A stretch of DNA of 64,000 nucleotides from Megalobrama amblycephala (lineage: Eukaryota; Chordata; Actinopteri; Cypriniformes; Xenocyprididae): positions 6,077,896 through 6,141,895 of the forward strand of contig NC_063051.1 in assembly GCF_018812025.1 (NCBI RefSeq), given 5' to 3'. The position numbers and the translations under genes are program-made. Position 1 is the stretch's first letter. Each line of letters begins with the position of its first letter. The notes below the pieces were generated by a model. It was given only the letters and a program-made list of their open reading frames with translations. It was not told where the DNA came from and did no database searches. Of the stretch, positions 13,601 to 26,100 are shown in pieces.

Positions 13601-16600
13601 TAAAAGGCTATTCAAGAGTTCTTTAGTATGTCTTTTTGCTGTTGGTAAAAATCATTAATTGGGTTTAGCCACTAACTGTTGCTTTAAATTCATTTTCAGG
13701 AAACCCATCGTGCCTCAGAAGGTGCCATCGCCTCTGCTGGATAAGAAGATTGAAGAGCTAGAGGCTAAGTTTGCAGACATGGAGGATCTGGATGATGATA
13801 TGGATGACCTGGATGAAGATGACGATGAAGCAGCAGCGACGCCCTCAATGCCACCCAGTCAGGCATCCACAACAAGTGACATGGATATGCCTTATACACC
13901 ACCACAGGTGCTCCATACTCCCTAGAAATCAGCCATTGCAGTCCAGTTTGATGATATTAATCGTTTTCCGAGTATTTAAATGTTTTTACCAAATTGCCTT
14001 AACCAAGGTATTTTACTATGTTTGCTATGCACAGTCCACGCCAAAGATAAAGGGTATGTCCAAAAAGGAAGGAGCCAAGCGTAAGATCAACATGAGTGGC
14101 TACATCTTGTTTAGCAGTGAAGTTAGGTCTATAATAAAGGCTCGTCACCCTGATTTCTCCTTTGGCGAGCTGAGCCGACTGGTGGGCACAGAATGGAGGA
14201 ACCTGGAAGCTTCTAAGAAGGTGGAATATGAAGGTACGTCCTCAACAGTTTTTGAGAGATTGCTCTAGTCCGTTGTTACCATAGTTACTAGTTTCTATTA
14301 AGATAAACATCCATTCATACTCAAATAAAGCAAAACACATTTTAAAAGACATTGCAATGAATGTAACCAATTCAGTCATAAAATGAAGATGCATTTGATT
14401 GTGTCCGCATCGGATATTTCTTTGCAGATTTTAAATGATACGATTATTTTTCTTTCTTAAAAATAGCAAGCAGTTGGACATTTCATTTTCCCCATATAAA
14501 TGAATGAGTAGCTATGGTAACTCAGGGTGTTTTTGTTTTCTTCTATGCTAAACCATACACAATGAATGATATTTTCCTGACTATATCTATATGGCATCTG
14601 TTTCTCTAAAGCATCAACATTACGCATACCGACGAATCCGTAATTCATGTTTTTTCCAGAACGGGCAGCTAAACTGGTAGAGCAGCAGGAACGGGAGAGG
14701 GTCCTTCAGCAGCAACATCAGCAGCAGCAGCAGCAGCAGGCTTCCCCAAGAGCAGGTACCCCAGTCGGCACAATGATGGGGGTGGTACCTCCCCCAAGCG
14801 CTTTGGGGATGCTAAACCAGGCCATGCCACCTGTGCCAGGTAACGCCAAATCTCCCCCACCCTTGCTGAAAGAGACAGATGCAGCGTCCGGGCACCCTCC
14901 AACAATCCATTTGAACCATCTAATACCTCAACTCGTCAATCAGATCACTATCTTCCCCATACCAACAATGTGCCCCTTTAGTGCTGATTCAGTTCATTTT
15001 ATTAAATGTCTTTTGTTTGTATGCAAACTTGCATTTTTTTGCCTGGTCTTGTGTTTTTGAATATTGCCACATTCTTTTTTCTTTTTGCATGACAACCTTT
15101 TTACTTAACCAGTAAACATGTAGAGCTCTTTTTACGTGCCTGAATTAACCACATTTAAATATTCACACTTGTAAAGCTTCACACATTGATATGATTATTT
15201 TGTAGTTGCATGATTTTTTTAGTTGGTTGCATGTCATCAATGCATGGATCTTTTGTGCTATCTCCTCCTCACCCAAGGCATGATGGGAAATTATGGCCCA
15301 CCCTACATGCCTATGCAGGGTCCTTCTGAGGGCATGATGGGCATGGGTGGCACACCACCTCATCCCATGGGGGTGCCCCAGCTGCCTTCCCAGCACTTCC
15401 TTCTACCAGGCATGGCCGGGTACCCTGGTATGCCCCATCCGGGTAAGAAGCACCCCGATTAATCAGAAATCCCACCTGAAGATCTTCTGACAAGCTCCAA
15501 TCCAAATTGAACAAATTGGAAATCTGGGTTTTTCTTGGTTTGAACTCATGGCTTTGTTCCAAAAACTAGTGAGCTGCCTAGACAGCAAAGCAGCTTATTT
15601 GGTTTTGAAACGGAGCTGATTTTTTGTACATTGTTTCAAATGCTTTGTATCACTAGATAATATCTGTATTTCTGCATGATCTAATTTTAGTTATATCTAA
15701 TTCATAAGGTGGGAATATTCACACAACACCACTAACATGCTAATGTTTTTTTCTCAATGTCTCACCTCACATTTTCTTAATTTAATTTTTACACAAGATT
15801 TGTCACCTCTATTTCTCCACTGACTGACTCTCTGAATCTTTGTTCTATGCAAACACCATTTGTTTGGGGAAAATGTAACTAATAAAAACAATATTTATTT
15901 ATATATTACTAATTTACAATATAATTAAATCAATCAGTGCACATTATATGAAACCTTATTTATGTTAAAATGTAAACTTACATGGAATCATTCAGTGTTT
16001 CTATATTAAACACTGTTTCCTTCTCAGGAATGATGGGCCCAGGAATGAACGGCATGGCTGGAAGTCCTGGTCCTGGAAACCATTATGGCATGCAGGTGAA
16101 GAACATACTCATGCAGCTTTGACTAGGGACACTAAAGCAAATGCAGTTTGTAATCTTTGTCTTTACTTCTCTCTTTGTCCTCTCAGATGGGTGGATATGG
16201 GCCAGGGCAACAAGCTCCACCACCATATCCAGGTCAAGGTCAACCAGGCCAGCAGCATCCAACCCCGCCTATGTTTGTCGCCCCACCTCCAAAACCCCAG
16301 CGTCTTCTCCATTCGGAGGCTTATCTGAAGTACATTGAGGGCCTCAGTGCTGAATCCTCCACCATTAGCAAGTGGGACCAGAGCCTTAAGGGTAAAATTT
16401 TGGAGAGAAATTCAAGACTTGTTTTTTTTTTTTTTTTTTTTTGAAATTGAAATATTTTGCAGTATTATTGTTTTACTGCTTTTTTTTTTTTGGTATTCTA
16501 TATTTTGTCTTGCAAAAGAATTTTCATTGTTAAATCCTTTTCCCTATACCAAACTTTTGTAGCATTTTCCCTCTATAATATTGGTGTCTGGCACCAAAAC

Positions 16601-16897
16601 CATTCAGTCATTTAAATGATCGTTTTCTTTGACTGTTATACTTAATTTGGCTGTAAGTCTTTTGTAAATGTGTTTTGTGATGTTACAGCCAAACACATAT
16701 TTGAATGATTCTTTCTGATTATCATTATTTTAGCACAAAGAAAAGACTGTCGGCTCACCAGAGAACAGGAGAGCCGTCTCCCTACTCACTGGCTGAAAAG
16801 CAAGGGTGCTCACACCACGATGGCCGACGCATTGTGGAGACTCCGAGACCTGATGATGAAAGACACGCTCAACATCCGACAGGCGTACAACCTTTAA
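4605..16897 (+). CDS. pbrm1: Polybromo-1 (BAF180), PBAF chromatin-remodelling subunit; 29 coding exons
   Basis: Nuclear targeting subunit of PBAF (SWI/SNF) that reads acetyl-lysine on histones. Coding exons: 4605-4742, 4850-4947, 5796-5943, 6118-6270, 6381-6497, 6887-6955, 7159-7257, 7346-7431, 7512-7603, 7781-7988, 8085-8226, 8329-8411, 8536-8815, 9591-9696, 9815-10478, 11072-11283, 11418-11612, 11737-11894, 12058-12300, 12384-12529, 12650-12807, 13357-13540, 13700-13907, 14035-14233, 14660-14839, 15278-15442, 16028-16095, 16187-16391, 16734-16897. They sum to 1655 codons plus stop with consistent phases (human about 1580-1690 aa by isoform). Six bromodomains (exons 2-16) are followed by two BAH domains (exons 17-22), an HMG box (exons 24-25) and a Pro/Gly/Met-rich tail. 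The acetyl-lysine Asn is visible in BD2-BD5 (e.g. KTYNEP, CTYNEP); BD1 has Tyr (AYYQ), as in human BD1. Start: MGSKRRR matches human; an in-frame ATG at 4533 in the same exon would add 24 residues. The human BD2-BD3 linker cassette is missing and the C-terminus stops at RQAYNL, short of the human ENV. A fish pbrm1 duplicate (pbrm1l) is the alternative name. Confidence 0.96.
5134..5372. mobile_element. Degenerate fold-back MITE in pbrm1 intron 2
   Basis: The left end (gggatagttctcccaaaaat, near 5139) and the right end (attttcatttttgggtgaac, near 5343-5362) are inverted copies of the tagttcaccc-type terminus. The interior resembles the 6560-6812 element. The TTAA flanks are decayed. Confidence 0.6.
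6560..6812. mobile_element. TTAA-flanked fold-back MITE in pbrm1 intron 5
   Basis: About 245 bp bounded by TTAA on both sides (6560-6563 and 6809-6812). Ends are inverted repeats: gggatagtttacccaaaaat on the left, its complement on the right. It belongs to the group of MITEs with tagttcaccc-type termini that recur through this window. No coding capacity. Confidence 0.8.
8861..9415. mobile_element. Non-autonomous DNA element (aagtttggggtcagta family) in pbrm1 intron 13
   Basis: Starts with a decayed copy of the terminus ctaccgttcaaaagtttggg, then the family body: cttttatacaacaacaatgc, gacagtaaagaca, the ggatcatgtgaca block near 9202 and gaataaattac. It ends near a decayed inverted terminus. 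Related copies lie at 21075, 25020, 27464, 36935, 44776, 51545 and 52902. No coding capacity. Confidence 0.7.
14707..14740 (+). repeat. pbrm1: CAG-rich polyglutamine tract in pbrm1 exon 25
   Basis: Runs of CAG with one CAA and one CAT encode a glutamine stretch broken by a His, just after the HMG box. Human PBRM1 has only a short QQQQ at this place. Pure CAG runs can vary in length, so the tract may be polymorphic. Confidence 0.85.
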
Positions 16898-17062
16898 ATG
16901 CTTATGTTTTACCCCCAACTCTCAGGACTCTAATTTATGCAAGACTTTTCTCCTACCAAATCTTTCCTATCACGACTCAAGATGTGATAAAGTATTATGT
17001 ACTGTCAGAAATGCTTCAGCAATAATTATATCTCTTAGTTGTGTGCATATGTGTGTGTGTGA

Positions 17063-17523
17063 AATAAAGGTTTTAGCCATCTCTTTAGGTACGTATGACG
17101 CACTGGAATGAAGTCACTCATGATGCAATTAATAACTACTGAGATGGATTTGAAATGTGTCGCTTTGACTGTTACTTTAGATGAATTTTGGTTGAGTTTA
17201 TGATGTTTTTATATTGCTGAATACATCACCTCAAACAATGGCATCACCAGTCCTCACAAAGTTCTCTGGCTGTGACCACTCTATACAAAGGCTTCAAATG
17301 GGCAAAAGTTGTAAGAAATCACAGTAGCGTTTTATAAATCTATTTTCTTTTTTATACAGAGGTAAAATAAGCTGAGTTCCTCTTTATTTTAACGATAATG
17401 TAATTTGTTATTTTTTTTCATTGTGTACATATGAAAAAGCCTGTGATAAATGCTTGGTACTGCGTTGCTTATTGAACACGGTTGCATTAAAAATGACAAA
17501 ATTGGGTTAATTTCACCAATAAA
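17063..17523 (+). terminator. pbrm1: pbrm1 polyadenylation signals
   Basis: Two canonical AATAAA hexamers follow the stop codon, at 17063-17068 and 17518-17523, giving 3' UTRs of about 190 or 640 nt. Either or both could be used. The stau1 promoter starts about 250 bp beyond the second. Confidence 0.6.
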
Positions 17524-17769
17524 CAGAATTTCAAAAAGGATAAAGTGTATATAGCGTGTCCAGAACATGTTTGTGAGAAGATTGAGTTACCAGCCCCTCC
17601 ACCCACCACCACTAAGACGAGGCCCGCCTCACCAAACCACATATCTAACTCGGCAGATGCAGAATTTATTTTTTAAATGCAAATAATTAAATAGCTGAAT
17701 ATTTATTTAAACAAAGTAACAAATTATTAAAAAACCCTCATAATTTTAACCCCACAAATGACTGGCGTG

Positions 17770-17972
17770 ATGTCATTTCCTGGCAGGGGCGGAAAAAACG
17801 GGCTATTCTCTTTAGTGTTTGCCCTGTCTACACTCACCCTCTCTACCTCTTCCCCGTTTTTTCATACTAAACCAGTCCAGAACCCCTTAAAATAGGACGA
17901 AACCGTACTGTCACTACGCTTTAACATCGTAACTCATGGAGTAAATCACAACCGGGGAGAGATATAACCGAG
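17770..17972 (+). promoter_or_regulatory. stau1: stau1 promoter and noncoding first exon
   Basis: A GC box (ggggcgg near 17787) and a CpG-richer patch precede a predicted noncoding exon ending at 17972 (ccgag|gtgagc donor). The next exon begins at 19993. The CpG-rich patch continues into intron 1 to about 18035. No TATA box is evident. Confidence 0.5.
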
Positions 17973-19992
17973 GTGAGCTTTATTCAGCCGGAGCTTGCGG
18001 AGATGCGCGAGCTGCTAGTGTGTTAGCTCGAGCCATTCATATCAATGGATCTTATTGCATATTGTCATAGCTGCTTTTCACTGAAATTCACATGTAATAT
18101 TATGCAAGCAGGGCTGATTTGGTTATGTCATGCTTGTTATATATGTATATAATGGGTGTTTGTGTATATGGCTGGCTTCAATACTTAGCTGTGCAGGGGT
18201 AGGAGGAGCCTTGACAGCTGATATTTATTTTTCTGTTTTTTCTTAAAAATGAAATGTATTAAAAACATTATTAGACAGTATTTATTTTTCCTGTTTATCT
18301 CACCAGCTTGTGCGGTCGTTTAAAAAAAATAAACGAATAGACAGTGCATACTAAATTGTAGTATGTCAGATGTACATACTAATTATATTCAAGCTGTGCT
18401 AATGTTAATTTATGAAACATCAGTTTAATCTAAGTAACACTGCCTGGCTGTACATTGTTAATAGATGTTTTAACCCCTACTGTCAACTTTTTTTTTTGCA
18501 TGGGCGATGTCTTTTCTTATGCTATTGATTAGGCTTCCAGGAATTGTCAGCCAATAAGAGCTTGTTGCCATGTTACTGTAATATGCTGTTTTTCCATCTT
18601 GATATTTGGCATAATTGCATTAACCCTATAAAGCCTACAGCATCATATGTGATGCATGCATTTTTATAAGGCCTTTAAATGATCAACATGATCAAAACTT
18701 TGTCTTATACATGCCTTTTGCCCTCTGATATTTCATACTTTTTAGCAAGTAAAAGGCCTTTAGTTTAGTATAATTATAAAAATGCCCATCTACAGGTCTT
18801 TAATGATTTTTTATGAAGTAAATGTAATAACTTTTATATTGTTAGTAATATTTCAAGATGAATATTTACTGGACTAAAGTAACTTAATGTTAAAATGTAA
18901 GTATCAAATATGATACGACAGGCCTTTCAGGGATATTTGTTTGTATACCTGTCAATCATCATTGTATTGCACTGCATTATAGGTTTTGCCCAACAAAATT
19001 AAACATGTTTTGAGCATACATCTCAGGATTTAAATGTCTTCTCAATAAGACATGTTATTGGGAGATATATAGTGACAACTAATATTTGTATGTTTGCATT
19101 TAATGTAAGTAGTTTGTTATAAAAAATCTCTGTAATAAAAATTGATTTACACTGTAGGGTATTAGAGTTTCATATTACTTTTTGGCTATGTAAATAACCG
19201 CAACTGCACCAAATAGCATATTTTTTTCTCCTCTAAATAAATGCAAGGTGTATTTTTCAGTATGAGTCCATATTCTCAAAATATCACACTAAATGAGCCA
19301 TAAAGGCCTGATGTATCAAATATGATTAAAAAAAAAATATATGCAAACTTTTTTTTTAAATATTTTGTCTAAAGGTTCAATAAACTGACAAAAAATTGAT
19401 TTTTCTGACTATTAGCTAATCTTCTTCAAAATCTTCTGCTAATAATTCAGCTTGAATCACTTAACTTGCACTCTTAAAACCTTTGTAAATCAATTTTGTT
19501 GCTATAAGATTAATTTGTTTATGCTGTTGGAACACCAATCGCCTTTCTAAATCTTGACAAGGCGCCACTGTAATATTATTAGTCTTTTCCTCTTGTTTTC
19601 TTAAGTCAATATGAAATTACATTTGTCTTATTTACTTTTATACAAAACAGGATTACGTCAAAAGTGGTAGTGCATAGAAGTGAACAAGAACGATTCATTC
19701 ACTTAAATTTTTCAAAAACACTGATTCGTTCGCAGAATGTTCACTACTAATATAGGCTAGATGTACACTTGCAAAGACAGTATCGTGCTGTGATGCATGT
19801 ATGCGTAAGGATGCAGCTTTTCATTTACTAAAATCTAAGCTTACCAAATACTTTATTAACATTCATTTGCTTTAGCGCTGATATTTCATTTTTTGGAAAT
19901 GCAAATGTGGATTGATCTTGTGGTTGATTACGCATAACATAGCTATGATAACTTATGATAATCTTGATCCTCTTCATTTTTTCTCTTTGCAG
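17973..19992 (+). other. stau1 intron 1, AT-rich, no gene seen
   Basis: About 2 kb between the predicted noncoding exon and the first coding exon. A degenerate AT-rich repeat occupies roughly 18620-19340: a motif like gcctacagcatcatatgtga near 18630 recurs in inverted decayed form near 19300. No open frame with protein similarity and no RNA gene were recognised. Confidence 0.5.
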
Positions 19993-20148
19993 GTAGAGCT
20001 TTGCAGTCATCCTTCATTCTACAAACCCACTCGTCTTGTTCTTTCTCTTTCACATACACTCCTTTCTTTAATTAAGTTCTTTTCTTACCTGACTGCAAAG
20101 TCTATACCTGGTCATTCAATCAACCCATCTTCCTAACAGCCAATCAGA

Positions 20149-23100
20149 ATGTCACAGCTTCAGTTCCAGGCGCCTGCCAACCCTGCACCCAGTGCCGCCC
20201 CTTTACAGCTGGTCCCGCCCCAACCCGGGTTCAGCATTCCCTGTGCCACTGCTCCCTTACCCTCAGAGAGTGCCAGTCACCCATTACGAAACTCCGCCCT
20301 GCCTTCTGCCTCTGCCACACCCTTCTGCAACCCCACAGGTGGGTGATAAAGTGCATCGCACATTTTTAGAACTTGAAAATCTGAACATTTGAATTCTTAA
20401 AGGTGATAGAGAGGATTTTTTCATCGACTGAGAATCCAAAGACACTTACTGAGTTTTTGAAATGAGCACATGCGTAAGAACAGCCCCCCTCTTTCACAGC
20501 TCATTTCAAAGGAACGCCTCCCAAAACTCGTGCACGAGTACTGGAACACGAGTGTTTACCACCGGCATTCGCTGTGTCGTGTTTTTTGGATTCATTATGT
20601 CGGACTCACCGCAGGTAACTCATAATCTGCAGTTGTTATTCCTGTCTCCTGACAAAAACATTGCATGCAGCGCCTGTGGAGTGTGGAAAGTTACTGGAGA
20701 GCGCAGCTGCGCATGTCTCTCACAAGGAACGTCACGGCAGTGATTGACAAGCCAGAGGGCCAATCGTTTACGCGATGATCGCGTAAACGATTGGCTGATG
20801 TTTTTAAGGCCCTACCTCGTGCACAGATGATGTATATTAATGTTATTACTTTCAGCGCACCTAATAAATAGTCTTTTATCAGTTAGTAAAGACAGTTTCA
20901 ATAATATTGCAAAAATGTATAAAACAAAACATCCTCTTTAGCACCTTTAAGTTATGCCCAGGCCCACATGGAATTCTGAAAAACGTTTTTGTCAAGATTA
21001 CGTTTTAATAAAACATTTTGCATTAACAACAATGGTCTAAAAATTGTCTTTTTAAGCATGCTGAAAAAAAAAAGTACACTACCGTTCAAAAGTTTGGGGT
21101 TGGTAAGGTTTTTATTTAATATAAATTAATACTTTTATTAATTTAGGATGCATAAAATATATCAAATGTAAAAGTAGTAGGGTCCCCGGAGGTCGAGGCT
21201 GAAGCCAATTCAGGTAACCAGTGGCCCAGTTGGCTGGGACAATAACCCGGGCTTAAGTGTGGGCCCCCCGGGTTCGCCTGGTGAATGGGTGGGGGTTTTG
21301 CTTCGGAGGTTCAAGGGTGTGTCCTCCGGAGGGGTAGTTAAGGCTGCATGTGTGTCGGTAGGGACATTTATAATGTTACAAAAAAATTCTGTTTTAAAAT
21401 AAATGCTGTTCTTTAAAGGGGCTGTATGTAGGAATGACACCCAGTGTTCAAAATAAGTACTGCAGTCCAAATTCAAAATATTGTTTGGCGCCCTCGTTCA
21501 AAGACGCGGGTTGCCAGCAACAATAGATAGTGCAATTCACAATGATAGCTGAGGAGACTTACACACTGTAAGCTGATGAGTTGATTTATCTGTTTTAATA
21601 TGCTATAGTTCATAGAGATATTTAGATGGATTCAGAGGCTTTTAGGTCAAGTAGAATCTGCGATTCTCTGACCCAGTTTGTTTGCTGGTATCCATGGCTA
21701 CAATATGCGGTGTTTTCCGCTGACTGGCAACCTGTGATGTCGAAATACTATTGGATAAACTGGCAGCATGAGGTTTTGCACAGACCAAAGCAAAGACAGA
21801 CATTCGACACGGAACGCACATTTCAAAGTAGAATATCTAGCTGTAGCAATGTTTTTCTGAGAAACAAGTAGGTGAACTTAGAATGTTTCCTAAATATCTG
21901 CAAACATATTGGGGTATTTTTATGCTTTATTAAAGTGAAAATCTTACATATAGCCCCTTTAAAACTTGCTATTAAACCAAAATATTAAGTGGCACAACTG
22001 TTTTCAGCATGTTTTGAGCACCGAATCAGCATATTAGAATGATGTCTAAAAAATCATGTGACATTGAAGACTGGAATAATGATGCTGAAAATTCTGCTTT
22101 GCCATCACAGGAATAAATTAAAATTTTAAAATATGTTAATATAGAAAATGGTTATTATTTTAAACTGTAATATTTCACAATATTACATAGTGTTTCAATA
22201 TATTTTTGATCAAATAAATGAAGCCTTGGTGAGCATAAAAGTTTTTCTTTTAAAAACATCTTACCATCAACCCCAAATTTATGAATAGTAATGTATTTTT
22301 CATGCTTTTTTAATGCATATGCAAAAAAGTTAAATACCTGGTTTTGAACTGATAGCAAAATTATTTTCTTGGATTTTCAGTTTTAAAATGTTTCCTTTTG
22401 ATTTATTGATTTAGTATCTAACATGGCAAACCCTAAAGAGAAGACCCCAATGTGTCTGGTTAATGAGTTAGCCCGTTACAATAAGATCCAACCTGAATAC
22501 AAGCTACTCAGTGAACAAGGACCAGCCCACTCCAAGGTAAGACTTGGTGCTTTAATATATACACAAACACACAAAACTATCTTTTCCCACCTGTCTGAAC
22601 TTTCTGATGGGGTTTCTTGGTCAGATTTTCTCAGTGCGGTTAACTCTGGGGGATCAGCACTGGGATGCAGAGGGGACCAGTATCAAAAAAGCCCAGCACT
22701 CAGCAGCATCATGTGCCCTTGCCGAAACTACTCTCCCCAAACCCAGTCACAGAAGTCCCCGCCACCCTGGCAAGAACCCAGGTGGAATCTACAAGGGCTC
22801 AGAGTGTACGTCCAATTTTTATTCTTTATCTTCTCAATAGTAGTAGTACGAAGCCCTGCACATGACATGCAGATGAAAAATAATTAAGATAATTGATATT
22901 ATCAATAATTGGCCACGAATTAAGAATTCGTTCCCTCATTTTACTAAATCGTGTGCACGATATAATAATTTGATCCCTCGATTTAGCAAATTGTGGCCAC
23001 GTTGTACTAATTCATTCCCTCGTAGTGATTTAACTAAAACAAGGGAATAAAGTATTACAATGTGGCCACGATTTAGTAAAACGCGGGAACAAATTGTTAT

Positions 23101-26100
23101 AATGTGCACCTGATTTAGTAAAATGAACTGATGTATTAGTACAGGTGCTGGTCATATAATTAGAATATCATCAAAAAGTTGATTTATTTCACTAATTCCA
23201 TTCAAAAAGTGAAACTTGTATATTATATTCATTCATTACACACAGACTGATATATTTCAAATGTTTATTTCTTTTAATTTTGATGATTATAACTGACAAC
23301 TAAGGAAAATCCCAAAATTCAGTATCTCAGAAAATTAGAATATTGTGAAAAGGTTCAATATTGAAGACACCTGGTGCCACACTCTAATCAGCTCAATTAA
23401 CTCAAAACACCTGCAAAGGCCTTTAAATGGTCTCTCAGTCTAGTTCTGTAGGCTACACAATCATGGGGAAGACTGCTGACTTGACAGTTGTCCAAAAGAC
23501 AACCACTGACACCTTGCACAAGGAGGGCAAGACACAAAAGGTCATTGCAAAAGAGGCTGACTGTTCACAGAGCTCTGTGTCCAAGCACATTAATAGAGAG
23601 GCAAAGGGAAGGAAAAGCAATAGGGATAACCGCAACCTGGAGAGGATTGTGAAACAAAACCCATTCAAAAATGTGGGGGAGATTCACAAAGAGTGGACTG
23701 TAGCTGGAGTCAGTGCTTCAAGAACCACTACGCACAGACGTATGCAAGACATGGGTTTCAGCTGTCGCATTCCTTGTGTCAAGCCACTCTTGAACAACAG
23801 ACAGCGTCAGAAGCGTCTAAAGACAAAAAGGACTGGACTGCTGCTGAGTGAAAGTAAATTTTGCATTTCCTTTGGAAATCAGGGTCCTAGAGTCTGGAGG
23901 AAGAGAGGAGAGGCACACAATCCACGTTGCTTGAGGTCCAGCGTAAAGTTTCCACAGTCAGTGATGGTTTAGGGTGCCATGTCATCTGCTGGTGTTGGTC
24001 CACTGTGTTTTCTGAGGTCCAAGGTCAACGCAGCCATATACCAGGAAGTTTTAGAGCACTTCATGCTTCCTGCTGCTGACCAACTTTATGGAGATGCAGA
24101 TTTCATTTTCCAACAGGACTTGGCACCTGCACACAGTGCCAAAGCTGCCAGTACCTGGCTTAAGGACCATGGTATCTCTGTTCTTAATTTGCCTCGCCTG
24201 ACCTCGCCTGACCTTAACCCCATAGAAAATCTATGGGGTATTGTGAAGAGGAAGATGCGATATGCCAGACCCAACAATGCAGAAGAGCTAAAGGCCACTA
24301 TCAGAGCAACCTGGGCTCTCATAACACCTGAGCAGTGCCACAGACTGATCGACAGACTTTGGGATTTTCCTTAGTTGTCAGTTATAATCATCAAAATTAA
24401 AAGAAATAAACATTTGAAATATATCAGTCTGTGTGTAATGAATGAATATAATATACAAGTTTCACATTTTGAATGGAATTAGTGAAATAAATCAACTTTT
24501 TGATGATATTCTAATTATATGAACCACAAATTTCCTGCATGTCAAGTGCAGGGCTCTGTAGAGTAGCACCCAAAAGTGAAAATTCTCTCATCCTCACATT
24601 GTCAAAACCTGCATGAATTGGGCTGGCGAGCTCCAAAAATCAAACAGTATCACTCCATATGACTTATTTTATGATCTGAGCATATGAGCTTTGCTTTAGC
24701 CAGCTCTGTGTTCTCTAGAGTTGATCTCTAACCCTAATCAAACACACCTGAACCATCAAACCAAGGTATTCAGGATTAATTGAAAATTACTGGCAGGTGT
24801 GTTGGAGCAGTGCTCTCCAGGTTTGCTTTAGAGTTTTCAAATGTACAGTCACATGAACTACTTTCATACACAGTGAGTAGATGATCTTTGATTTTTCGTT
24901 TTTGTGTGAACTATTCTTTAAAAATTCCAAATAAATGTCTACTTTCCACATATATCTGTTGGAGTTAATCTGTCTTTATGATGTAATGTACAGTATATTG
25001 TAGTTTGTTTTTTTTTTTTTTTTTGTGAAAGAAATTAGTACTTTTATTCAGCCAGGATGCATTCAATTGATTAAAAGTGAAAGTAAAGATATTTTAAAAT
25101 GATACAAAAGACTTCTGTTTTTAAATAAATGCTGTTCTTCTGAACATTCTATTTATCAAAGAATACTGAAAAAAAAGCATCACAGTTTTTACACAAACAG
25201 TAAGAAGTACAGCTGTTTTCAGCACTGATAATAAGAAATGTTTCTTGAGCACCAAATCAGCATTTTAGAATGATTTCTGAAGGATCATAGTAATGGTTGT
25301 TTTGTTTTGTGAAAATTCACAAAACAAATTACATAAAAAAAAAATTATCCATTATTATCCATATTAAAGTATAAAATCTTTATTTTACAGTTCAAATACT
25401 TGGGATCAAGAGGATTTTTTTTTTTTTTTTTTTTGCATAAAATTGATCAAAAGTGACAGTAAAGACATTTATAATGTTTTAAAGGATTTCATTCAAATAA
25501 ATGCTGTTCTTCTGAACTTATGATTCACCAAAAATTATTAAGCAGCACTACTGTTTTAAACTTTGATAATAATAAGAAATGTTTCTGCCACTAAATCAGC
25601 ATATTAGAATCATTACTATAATGCTCATATACATGCTGCTGGAAATTCACAGAAAAAATGAAATTTTAAAATATATAAAAATTGAGGACAGTTATTTTAA
25701 ATTGTAAAAATATTTCACAATATTACTGTTTTCACAGTAATAGATTGAACCCCATGATTGTTAGCAGTGCAAGCAATTATTTGACATGCATTTTTCTCAT
25801 GCAGATAACATAACCCACACTGTGGAGCTTAATGCACTTTGTATGAAGTTGGGCAAGAAGCCCATCTATAAGCCTATAGATGCCTACCATGGGATGAGAC
25901 CAGCATTCAACTACAACATCAGAGCACCAGGCCCTTACACACGCTCCATGCAACAGTATGCACTTTTTATTTGAATCTATTCCTTGTGCTTATCGAATGA
26001 TGCAGAATAGAAATGTTGACTAAGACAGCTAGTGATTAATCTTTTGTTTTGGCAGAAAAACATAATGCTATACTATTTCACATTTTTCTTGATCAGTTAT

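Larger units (their letters stand above)
21075..22292. mobile_element. Composite MITE (aagtttggggt family) carrying two inserts
   Basis: The left terminus is actaccgttcaaaagtttgg near 21079. The right end is the decayed inverted terminus near 22262-22275 (caaccccaaattt). The family body is interrupted by a GC-rich insert (21183-21357) and a TTAA-flanked MITE (21413-21962). Removing both restores the body order seen at 36935-37360. Confidence 0.7.
22852..24555. mobile_element. Outer MITE with 21-bp inverted ends, split by a Tc1 element
   Basis: The left end agccctgcacatgacatgca (22852 on) is inverted at 24535-24555 with one mismatch. The left interior (about 22885-23136) is an imperfect fold-back of blocks such as gatttagtaaaat, gtggccac and cgttccctc. 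A Tc1 copy beginning at 23142 occupies the rest, almost reaching the right end. Located in stau1 intron 4 (22806-25804). Confidence 0.7.

Noticed and set aside
14840..15060. Open extension of pbrm1 exon 25 into the following intron
   Set aside because: The splice donor at 14840 and the human-like continuation in exon 26 (PGMMGNYG) show this is intron read-through; at most a minor isoform.
21626..21871. 81-codon open frame in stau1 intron 2
   Set aside because: Lies inside a TTAA-flanked MITE and shows no protein similarity.
22885..23136. CRISPR-like or regulatory repeat array
   Set aside because: Repeats are imperfect, inverted and of irregular spacing; they form the interior of a MITE in a vertebrate intron.
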